Positions 1 through 8,394 of a stretch of 64,000 bases of DNA are shown in pieces. Both the position numbers and the translations under genes were made by a program. A model generated the notes under the pieces. The model made no database searches, had not been told where the DNA came from, and worked only from the letters and a program-made list of their open reading frames with translations. Positions within the stretch are counted from its first letter, which is position 1. Each line of letters starts with the position of its first letter. The DNA lies in NCBI GenBank assembly GCA_032717465.1, contig CM064713.1, positions 5,786,001 to 5,850,000 on the forward strand, given 5' to 3'. This stretch comes from Coenobita brevimanus (Eukaryota > Arthropoda > Malacostraca > Decapoda > Coenobitidae).

Positions 1-206
1 CCCGCCGTGTAACTTGTTGCGGGTCTAGGCTCACCTGGTGTTGAGGTAGTTGCGGGAAGAAGGGGCCCAGGTCAGTGGTGGTTGGATGACCCTCTTGTCC
101 CGGGTCACTAAACTGACCGTTATCTCCTCCTCGGGTGGTGGGGTGGTGGTGGCCCGGTGGTGGTGTGGGGGGTGGCGGGGAGGAAGGTCCGGTCGCGGGC
201 ATTTTA
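1..206 (-). repeat. LTR edge of a C-type Ty3/Gypsy element, truncated by the window
   Basis: The reverse complement of this stretch matches the first 206 bases of the solo LTR at 2216 at about 97% by eye. Its minus-strand start, TAAAATGC, ends at 206. It therefore belongs to another copy (solo or complete) running leftwards out of the window. The ATG of the LTR reading frame described below is present at 202 on the minus strand. The unique flank begins AAGGA. Confidence 0.85.
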
Positions 207-604
207 AAGGAAATGGCAGTTTTAGGTCGTGTTAAAGTAAAAAGATTATTATCAGTTAATCATGCAGTACCTGAGAGAGAGAAACTTTTTTTCTTTTATA
301 GGTGTGACTGAGCATAGATCAAACAACCTAGGTAGATGTTGGCAGCAAAGTCTTTATCACAGTTCCCCCAGTTCCCTAGTCTCTCAAGAAGATGGACTGG
401 TAAGTGTTTCTTTGACTTTGTTTCTTTGTCTCATTGTGTCCAGGGATTTTTTTTTTAATTCACTGACCGTCAAATGGTGAATGTGAAGCTGCATGTGGAA
501 TAAGTTAGTACCTATCAGTTGAAGCTAGGACTCCAGGGGCTTGGATGGTGAGTGATTGGGAGTGTGGCCCATTCAGTTGGGCAGACTATAGTTAGAATCT
601 CATT

Positions 605-635
<31 letters not shown>

Positions 636-1262
636 TTACCTGGTTGTATTTATACACAGGAAATGAGCTACGCTCGTGGGGTCCCGCGTCTGTTTCTCCA
701 GAAGTCAAATTTTGCTTTGAACATTTTGTGTGTGTGTGTGTTTTCTGTACCTCACCCAGCCCTAGGAGCTTTGATGATAATGATCACTACGATGGAAGAG
801 TGTATGAGCCCTGACACGCTCTAGCAGATGTGGATGGCTGTGAAGCACTGTAACGTAAGTTACAAAGTATCATTCAGGGCACCAATACTTTTTGATACTT
901 TAAAGCAGAGCATTTGCCCTCCCCCTCCCCCCCTTTTTTTTTTCCATAAGGTCACCAGAAACTATTGTACCTTGTTAGTCGATGTAGTAACTTCGTTTAG
1001 CAGTATTAAAAAGAACTTTTTACAAGTTTATTAATGCAAAAGATGAGCAATGCTAGTGACAAATTACTTTTAGCAATCTTAATGTAGTATTTGACTCATT
1101 GATTGAGGCAATTAAAGGCTCATTCTCACCCCCCACCACCACCACCTCAAGTACATTTTATTCTTTAGGGACCAAAACAGTATGTATGAGGTAAAGTTTG
1201 AAAAACTCAGTATGCTGATGTTAGGAGCATTCTGCTTCCCGTAATATAGCCATGTTCCTGCT
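207..1262. other. Unique flank without recognisable gene
   Basis: AT-rich sequence between the truncated LTR and element B. It holds a (GT)n tract at about 608-636 and a shorter one near 729. Short open frames are broken and cross the microsatellite; no splice-bounded exon or homology is recognisable. Confidence 0.5.
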
Positions 1263-2019
1263 TGTAATGCTAGGTGTAAATAGGCTCGACTTCTCGTTCC
1301 TAAAACACCTAACGTGGAGCGGGGTCCTCTTTTCCAGACCGGAGCTTAGTGCAATAAAGAGAGGCAGGACACAAAAACCCTAAGCAATAACCTTTACACG
1401 TATATTACCACAATCAGACAGGACAAATCAGCAGATATTACAACATAATATATAGCAATATAAAACCTTTATCTAGGACATGTGTATCTCGCAGGATACT
1501 TGCTTATCTGATATTAATGCCAACCAATCAAACCTAGTGTCTTCATGGTACAGCGAATATAGGCGCGCTCGTGAGGCGCGGGGAGTGAGTTTCACAAAGG
1601 GGGGGGGGGTGCGGGGAGTGACTTGTGATGGCTAGGAGGGAGTTATGGTAATACTGGAGAGGCAAGGATTAACAATGAGGATTACACGTTTTCCAATAGC
1701 AAAAGGACTTTGGTAATTGATTCTATTCTTGGTTTACAATTACGCTAGATACTGGGACGAGGGAATGTTGTACAGGATTTACGGGTAGCGGGAGTGGGGG
1801 AATATCACTAACACTTTCTCGTATTACTTCTTTAGAGCTCACAGCAGTAGGGGGGTATTACTACGGAAGAATTTCCAGGCGGCACAGTCTTACTAATTGT
1901 ATATAAGGGACGTCACTCATAAATATAGTTCATCAGATCTTGGTTCGCACACTCGTCCTTTATTCTCTCAATGTGATCTTACTTGCCCCGATATTCACTA
2001 CATTAAGTCACTGCACGAT

Positions 2020-2199
2020 CTGGTTAGTACTTGGATGGGTGACCGCCTGGGAACACCAGATGCTGTTGGCATAACGTTCTCCCTACGTGTCAAGTGGGGT
2101 TGGTGGAGGATTAGTGCCCCTCCCTGTAAAACAATTAACTCTAAGACCTTGGTCACCCCGTTTGGGATACATGGCGTCTGGCAACGGATGAATGAATGA
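2020..2199 (+). mobile_element. 5S rRNA-derived SINE-like insertion, 5'-truncated
   Basis: This 180-bp segment is absent from the matching position of the other B LTR (near 21130). It is flanked by ACGAT at 2015-2019 and 2200-2204. Its first about 60 bases are the 3' part of a 5S rRNA (GGTTAGTACTTGGATGGG, then GACCGCCTGGGAACACC, then TGCTGTTGGCAT). The body is unrelated to 5S, and the end is a short (GAAT)n tail. This is the build of a SINE3-type element truncated at its 5' end during retroposition. It is not a functional 5S gene because the 5' half and box A are missing. Confidence 0.7.
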
Positions 2200-2215
2200 A
2201 CGATACTACACTAGG

Positions 2216-4053
2216 TAAAATGCCCGCGACCGGACCTTCCACCCCGCCACCCCCCACACCACCACCGGGCCACCACCATCCCACCACCCGAGGAGGAGAT
2301 AACGGTCAGTTTAGTGACCCGGGACAAGAGGGTCATCCAACCACCACTGACCTGTGCCCCTTCTTCCCGCGACTACCTCAACACCAGGTGATTCTAGACC
2401 CGCAACAAGTTACACGGCGGGTTAACCATCGACAGCAGTGGGGTGGGACTGATAGAACATCAGTCCCTCGTAGTTTTGTGGTGACGACCACAGCTTCACC
2501 CCAACGGGACAGGAGGTCCCTAGGTGAGCCACGAGGTGTTTACACCTACTGCCACCGCAAGCCACGGGGAAGTACCATCCTCTGCCGCAACAACCCTGGT
2601 GAGCCACGAGGGGCTAGTACCCTCTGCCACCGTGAGCCACGAGGGCGTAATACCCTCTGCCACAACCAGGACAGGAGGTCCTTTGACGAGGGAGAAGAAC
2701 CCTCTATAACAAACAGGGCAGGAGGCCCAATAGTGGACTATACGGGGCCCACACCCCTAGCCACACCAAGGATAAGAGACCCTCACACAAAGCCACAAGT
2801 GGGTCCCAGGACCAATCAACCTGGTGCCACGGCAGTTGTGAAGACAAAAGAGAGAGTCGCCTCTGTGCTACCCTCCCTAAGTACAAGAGAGACCACGGCC
2901 TCCGTGTGTCCTCTAAAGTCAGCTAACTCCTGCAGGAGTAGCTGGACACCACCCGGGAGAGTTGCCCCGAAAGTGTCACCCGAACAGAGGCCCGGTCCCA
3001 GTCGGGACCTACCTCCCACCCCCGGGAAATTCTTGTCTTCCCCAGGTACCAGCAGGAGACGAGGCCGCAGCCCACACCTGACGGCGCGTCCCCCAGCAGA
3101 CCTCCGCAGCCCTCGGACCCCCAGGCGAGCCCAGCGGCCCGTCAACGCCGACCTCCTCCTGCCGCAGACCCTACGACGTCAGACCCGTCTGCTACACCTG
3201 TTTGGCCCCAGTCCCTAGGGCCAACATAGACAGGCCTCCCTTCACCGTGACCAGAGGAGGGCCTACAACAGGTCGAGACCCCAGGCAAGAGGGTCTCCCT
3301 GCAACATCGGACCCGGGTCGAGTCTCCCCCCAGCGGGTACGGTGATTCCCGCCACGGGTAGAGCCCCCGGAGGTCCCCTTATAGTGACAGAGTGATATCG
3401 CCCCAGAAACTCGGGCAAGATTAGTGACTTTTCCCTTCCTGTAGTGAGACAGAGATAGTGATCCAGTGACAAAGTGGACCAGCAGGATTACACCAAAAAG
3501 TGTCTGTAAATACCTTCCCTTGGAGAAGACTATAAGTTCTGGGCCCGTACAACTAGTGCTATTCCCAAGTCCAGTCTAGAGGAGTCCCCCCCCTTGTCAG
3601 TGTACGCGCGGGCGAGAGTTGCCGCGCCGAGCCCAAACAGTGAATTATAGTGATCTGCTCCCCTTGTTCTTTTATAGTAATAATCCCTCCCCGGCTCATC
3701 AAGCCCAGACATCTCGATTGCCCCAGTACACTAAGACCTTTTGGACTTTAATGCAAGTTAGTCTCATTCACTTATGGACCCTTAACCTATTGTAAAGTAT
3801 AATTATAGTGTGTGTGAATATCCCGTGTTGTACTAACGTAACTTTGTACATCTGTATCCTCTGCCCATAATATCATTCTATGTAATATTGTCAAGGTGTT
3901 AGAATTAAGGTAATAGATGTGTTAAAGGTGGACTGCCTAGTTTTTATGTCCTGTTCCTTTGTTAGTGCATTACTTCCGGTCTGGAAAGAGGACCCCGCTC
4001 AGTAGCTAGTGTTTTTAGTACGAGGAGTCGGCCTAAAAACACTCAGCATAACA
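2216..4053 (+). repeat. Solo LTR C (Ty3/Gypsy, related to A)
   Basis: A 1838-bp LTR inserted in the 3' LTR of B. It starts TAAAATGCCC and ends CATAACA, with a perfect 5-bp target duplication CTAGG at 2211-2215 and 4054-4058. The uninterrupted site is seen in the other B LTR near 21131-21140. There is no internal region, so it arose by recombination between two LTRs. It resembles the A LTR at the start (Pro-rich coding stretch) and in the end region (TTTATGTCCTGTTCCTTTG, then the AGAGGACCCCGCT block). Confidence 0.9.
2220..3218 (+). CDS. LTR-internal reading frame of C (332 codons), function unknown
   Basis: An uninterrupted frame starting at the ATG five bases inside the LTR. The start is followed by a Pro/His-rich segment (about residues 6-35). 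A middle part repeats an 11-codon unit around EPRG..TLCH (2524-2660), and an Arg/Pro-rich C-terminus ends in LLHLFGPSP. No signal peptide, transmembrane helix or known domain is visible. The same frame and ending occur in the A, B and E LTRs, which argues against a chance open frame in GC-rich DNA. Being in U3, it would be transcribed only as the tail of a full-length element's RNA (or from outside). In this solo LTR it is probably silent. Confidence 0.5.
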   Translation: MPATGPSTPPPPTPPPGHHHPTTRGGDNGQFSDPGQEGHPTTTDLCPFFPRLPQHQVILDPQQVTRRVNHRQQWGGTDRTSVPRSFVVTTTASPQRDRRSLGEPRGVYTYCHRKPRGSTILCRNNPGEPRGASTLCHREPRGRNTLCHNQDRRSFDEGEEPSITNRAGGPIVDYTGPTPLATPRIRDPHTKPQVGPRTNQPGATAVVKTKERVASVLPSLSTRETTASVCPLKSANSCRSSWTPPGRVAPKVSPEQRPGPSRDLPPTPGKFLSSPGTSRRRGRSPHLTARPPADLRSPRTPRRAQRPVNADLLLPQTLRRQTRLLHLFGPSP

Positions 4054-4079
4054 CTAGGCAAAGTCACACTTAACCTAAA

Positions 4080-4351
4080 TCACTTGCACTGTTTCTGGGC
4101 AGCATCACACGTATTCATGTTGGGGGGGCAGGGACGGGAACACGCTGTCGGCAATCCTGCCGGGCTAGGGGCACCACCAAGGGGAGGCGTGCCAAGAGGG
4201 CACGGGACAACTCGTAGGGGCGTCCTCTCGCGTCCTGGGCTACCCGTGGCTTCCGGGCTGGGCTCAGGGGTATGGCCTTCGGGACTGGGGCTGAATAGCT
4301 CCAGGAACCTCTGGTGTAAGTCTCGGCTGGAGGTGGGGGCCTTACGTCGTC
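4080..4351 (-). CDS. C-terminal piece of the B LTR reading frame (3' LTR copy)
   Basis: Native B-LTR sequence left of element A. Discounting A and its 5-bp target duplication, this frame is in phase with the minus-strand frame 15151-14032, so the two pieces together made about 463 codons in the B 3' LTR before A landed. It contains the conserved end segment LFSPSPEGH at 4272-4298, followed by a Pro/Gly-rich tail and a stop at 4080. Function unknown. Confidence 0.5.
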
Positions 4352-4356
4352 GTGGG

Positions 4357-5863
4357 TAAAATGCCTGCCGTGCCCGCTGCAGGACCTCCCACCTCACCAC
4401 CCCCCACACCACCACCGAGCCGCCACCCCACCACCACCCCAGGAGGACACACTGGTGAGGTTAGTGACCCCGGGCAAGAGGGTCATCAGGGCATCACGGC
4501 CCTGAGCCCCTATTCCCCGCAAGTGTCCCAACCCCAGGTGATCAGGGGAACTGAACTACTGTGCGGGCGGAGCAGTGATCGACAGAATAGGGGTGGGACT
4601 GAAGCTAAATCAGTCCCAGGTAACACCGTATTGACGGTCTTGTTACACCCTCTAGGGCAGGAGGCCCAAGGCTACGGCCTAAAGAAAAGTAAGAAGAGAT
4701 TGACAGACCTAGGCTACGGCCTAACAGAGTGTGCAAAGGGGAAGGCGACCCCAGGCTCCGGCCTTAACACACCAGGGAGAGAGAGTTGCCCTCGTGCATC
4801 CCTCTCCTGCTGTCCTTCGGCTATGGCCAGAATACGGTCCAGGGTAAAGAGCCCCTGCTACCGTACGTGCAGCACTACCCTATTACCCCAGGACGCCCAG
4901 GCCCGACTCCACAACCTACGACGAAGGCGATCCAGGCTCCCTCACTCCCCGGAGTCGGAGGAAACAGGCCCGACTGCTCCGGTTGTTCGGCCCCAGTCCT
5001 GAGGGCCACCTATCAGGTCGAGGCCCCCAGACCACAGGGCCTCCCTGCACCCCACCGGCGTGGCCCTAATACGAGGGCCGCCTCTCAGGTCGAGGCCCCC
5101 AGACGGGAGAGCCTCCCTGTATCCTAAGTGCAACAGTGATATTACTAAACCCAGGAAACAAGGGGAAACAGTGACAGTGACAGTGACCAGGAGAACAGTG
5201 ACAGTGCCTACACAGTAGAATATATTAAACAGTGGCCCACTAGAATCTAGTGCTATCAGGGCAGAAAGTGTATTTTTGTAAATTGGTTTAGTCCCTCCCC
5301 ACATCAAGGAACCAGGGAATTTTCTGTGAGTCTAGAGGTAGGAGCGCGGGCGAGTTGAAAGATAAGTGTACGTGTCTCTGTGACCAGGTGACAGTGTCGA
5401 GTGTCGCTATCCGCACCCTACCTCTATTATAGTAATATCCTTGAACCAAACTCTCAATCTCGGTATTCTTGCAGTGAACAACCCCATTTATATATTACCC
5501 CCCAGTGACATAAGAATCCCATTCAAGAACATAAAGTGAACAACCACATTTATATATTACCTCCAAGTGACATGCGAACTCTATTAAAGAATACCCGCGA
5601 TCTCCCTGTGTAATAGTGATAATGCATATGATCATTCTGTGAAGCCAAGTGTTAAATCTGTATCTCTGTGTCTCTGTATCCTAAATATCATTCTATGTGT
5701 ACTGTTATGGGTAGGACCTAGGTAATAGATGTGATACGGTATACTGCCTGGTCTTTATGTCCTGTTCCTTTGTTAGTGCTTTACATCCGGTCTAGAAAGA
5801 GGACCCCGCTTCAGTAGCTAGTGTTTTTACAACGAGAAGTCGCCTTAAAAACACAGCATTACA
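4357..5863 (+). repeat. 5' LTR of element A, internally deleted
   Basis: 1507 bp, TAAAATGCC...GCATTACA. It aligns with the 3' LTR except that it lacks the segment equivalent to 12479-13053, one copy of a 15-bp duplication (around 11551-11580) and the transposon at 11632. The 575-bp segment has a counterpart in LTR C, so the difference is a deletion here rather than an insertion in the 3' copy. Confidence 0.9.
4361..5002 (+). pseudogene. LTR reading frame of A, 5' LTR copy (frame broken by the deletion)
   Basis: Starts at the ATG five bases inside the LTR and matches the 3' LTR frame (Pro-rich start, GYGL repeats, KSKKR basic patch) up to about 4880. There the 575-bp deletion shifts the frame, so the conserved LFGPSPEGH segment is encoded in a different phase and the frame stops at 5002. 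A copy in the 5' LTR U3 would not be transcribed from the element's own promoter. Confidence 0.45.
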
Positions 5864-5864
5864 C

Positions 5865-5882
5865 TGGTGGCAAGCGGTGGTT
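5865..5882 (+). promoter_or_regulatory. Primer-binding site of element A
   Basis: One base after the LTR end lies TGGTGGCAAGCGGTGGTT, beginning with the TGG expected opposite a tRNA CCA end. Element B has the closely similar TGGTGGCCAGCGGTGGTT at the same offset. The tRNA was not identified. Confidence 0.75.
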
Positions 5883-5929
5883 CTGGATCCGAATAAAGCA
5901 CGGAGGAACGAAGAAAGGAAACTTACACA

Positions 5930-6811
5930 ATGGCAGCCAAACCACACATCCAATTGCCGAGGTTCAACCCGGACCAGTGCGACATAGATGTATACTTAGA
6001 CATGGTCAAACCCCTCCTAGACATAGGGTTCGACTCAGACAGAGAAAAGATCGCAGTCACACTACCTAACCTGGGTAAAATAATCACTACTGTCGCACCA
6101 AAAATCGTTCCAGAACTGTCATGGGACCAATTCTCGCAAATAGTGAGACAGGCTTTTACGCCATCAGTAGGCCGAGTTGTTGCTCTCTCTCAACTCGACG
6201 CCCTTACCTACGACGGAAACCTGGATGATACATTCACCCAGGCTCGACGCCTCGTCAGCGCTGCCTATCCCGAGGCACCTACAAATGCCCGGGATATATA
6301 TACATTCAATGCTCTATTGAGGATCCTCCCCAGCATAGTCAGGGAGCATTTCTCAATCTACGACCCCTCAGGGGACATGGAAAATGACCTGCAACTCGTC
6401 TGACGTCTGCTCGCCGCCCGCCCCACACCACAGCCACTCCACGCGGTGACACGTTTTCCAACAAAGCAACACCCCCCATCCAAACCTAAGCTGCCGCCTC
6501 ACCAGCCAACTACTGAGCCGTCTCCCACAGTCCCTAGAGCTTACCCGCAGAAGAAACGCCCAAACCCCAGGGAGCAAGGAAACCTCATCACAATTAATCC
6601 CTGGGAATTCACGGCTTGCAGTCGCACCTGCCCTCTGCACGACATTAGGGAACAGCTTAAAGCTAGCAGGCGCAGAACCTTTCAGCAAGGGCGCAAGAAA
6701 CCCTCCTCCTTAGACGCCGCCGCCCCGGAAGACGACGCACCGCCACAACACTACTCGGGAACGGATGATGACGACCAAGATGACACAACTCCACAACAGA
6801 TGGATTTTTAG
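5930..6811 (+). pseudogene. gag of element A, one in-frame TGA
   Basis: The frame opens with an ATG 66 bases after the LTR and runs to a TGA at 6401-6403, then continues in the same phase to 6811 (about 293 codons in all). The N-terminal part (residues about 1-157) aligns with the gag remnant of B, sharing KPLLDIGF, KIAVTLP and APKIVPEL. The C-terminal part is Pro-rich, then contains PWEF, CPLHD and basic/acidic stretches. No classical CCHC zinc knuckle is seen. The product would be the capsid/nucleocapsid precursor. The TGA sits before GTCTG in a CpG context and is probably a CGA decay, so I call it a pseudogene. Confidence 0.75.
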
Positions 6812-6829
6812 GCCCGCCCCCGCACCTCC

Positions 6830-7246
6830 CCACAGTGGCGGGGGCCACCTCACAGAACTACAGACCCCCAGTTTACAACAAGATTTGGCTAAACGGGGTC
6901 AAGGCATGACTACTAGTGGATACGGGAGCAGCCAGATCATGCCCCTACTCCCACTTCTACTCCCGCCACATTGGTGCATTCGGCCCTCTTTTCCCCACCT
7001 CAGCCAACCTCGTTGACGCGGGGGACGGCCCCCTGCCTATCTGTGGGGAAACTCGGGCCCTTCAAACCCACACCCACCAACAAATATCCACTAGCCACCC
7101 ATTCATCATATTCGACTCGACATGCAATCAGTATGATGGATATTTAGGGCTGGACCTCCTTCAGAAACTACACGCCACCATCGACTGCCATCAACGCCGC
7201 CTCCACTTCAGTCCAGCCCATCCCAACCAAGCAGCAGTCAACAAGA
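6830..7246 (+). pseudogene. Retropepsin (protease) region of element A
   Basis: Encodes YRPPVYNK, then the aspartic protease active site DTGAARSC at 6919-6942, and further down YDGYLGLDLLQKL, all aligning with the B protease at 19388-19023. An in-frame TGA at 6907-6909, three codons ahead of the active site, replaces the Arg codon found in B (CGA to TGA type change). The enzyme would cleave the Gag-Pol polyprotein. It lies in a different frame from gag, so a frameshift or separate initiation was needed. Confidence 0.75.
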
Positions 7247-7480
7247 AAGAAGAAGAAAAAAAAAACACATCGAAGAAAAATCAGGAACACCTCCCCTCAC
7301 ACACTACACAAACACACACTACCATCAAACACTCACCTGTCCCAAATCACCCACACACCCAACCCCTCACACTACCCTACCCCCATCACCACCACCCACC
7401 ACACATCATCTGCATCCCTCCCCATCTTTTCCTGCCACTATCGCCTCCTCAATCACTATTCCACCCCACCATGAAGCTTG
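7247..7480 (+). other. Low-complexity linker between protease and RT of element A
   Basis: Lys/Glu-rich then His/Pro/Thr-rich coding-like sequence (runs of CACC and CCCC). B has a comparable G/C-skewed segment at 18884-19022. It is poorly conserved and probably a disordered spacer in the Pol polyprotein. Confidence 0.5.
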
Positions 7481-7489
7481 GGTAAAACT

Positions 7490-8394
7490 AAACAAACCTT
7501 CTCATACCTCCATCGTCTTCTCACCATCCATCCCCATTGGACCACTCTCTTCCTGTTTAGTAAGTCTCACCTTCCTCCCCCCACATGCCCACGAAATCCG
7601 TATCGCCAACCTCGCCACTACCCCACTAACCCTACCAAGAGGACTCATCATCGGCGACACAGAAGAAGCCGAACCATGCCAAACACCACCTCCAGACCAT
7701 CCCACTCTCCCTGGCCTACCATCACACCTATCCCCTGCCCAAACCAACAGCCTACGACAACTCCTCCTGGATTTTCAAGACCTATTCTCCTCCGGCCCAA
7801 CCGACCTTGGCCATACCACCTATCTCAGCCATGAGATACACACGACCAGACCTCCGATTCACCAACCATCACGACGAAAGAATCCAAAGCAACGGGCAGA
7901 AGAAGACCGGCAGGTCCAGGACATGCTAGATACCGGCGTAATCTCCAACTCTACTAGCCCATGGTCCTCACCGGTGGTACTCGTTAGAAAAAAAGATGGG
8001 ACAATGCGTTTTTGTGTTGACTACCGCCGAGTCAACGACATCACAGTCAAAGATGCAACTCCCCTACCCCGCATCGACGACTCACTGGACTCATTACATG
8101 GCTCGACATGGTTCTCCACCCTAGACCTGCAGTTGGGCTATTGGCAAGTCCCTGTACACCCTGATGACAAACACAAAACCGCCTTCTCCACATCAAATGG
8201 CAAACACTATGAATTCAACGTCCTCCCTTTCAGACTCTGCAATGCCCCTGCCACATTCTCCCGTTTGATGGAGTCTGTCCTCAGTGGACTAACCTGGGAG
8301 ACTTGCTTGGCGTATCTCGACGACGTCATCGTTTTTAGTCGTACGTGGACCGACCACCTTCATCGCCTCAAGCAAGTGTTTCACTGCATACGCC
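7490..8394 (+). pseudogene. Reverse transcriptase, N-terminal and palm part, element A
   Basis: Contains the Ty3/Gypsy RT blocks in order: LLLDFQDLF, SPWSSPVVLVRKKDG, RFCVDYRRVND, LDLQLGYWQVPV, FNVLPFRLCNAPATF, and the catalytic YLDD at 8313-8324. A one-base frameshift near 8393 moves the continuation into the frame of 8395-11214. The stretch 7490-7922 is conserved with B (SLTFLPPHAHEIRIANLA and GLIIGDTEEAEPC) but switches phase, so it too is damaged. Confidence 0.8.

Noticed and set aside
2020..2085. A working 5S rRNA gene
   Set aside because: Only the 3' half is present, box A is missing, and the segment has a retroposon tail and a target duplication.
1897..2199. 100-codon frame across the 5S-derived insertion
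   Set aside because: It crosses the insertion boundary and has no homologue in the uninterrupted LTR.
5930..6811. Programmed stop read-through in gag of A
   Set aside because: The TGA is best explained by CpG decay, since protease also has a TGA where B has Arg.
7478..7834. Arg/Pro-rich frame in A
   Set aside because: Shadow of the RT leader in another phase; the phase matching B carries the real blocks.
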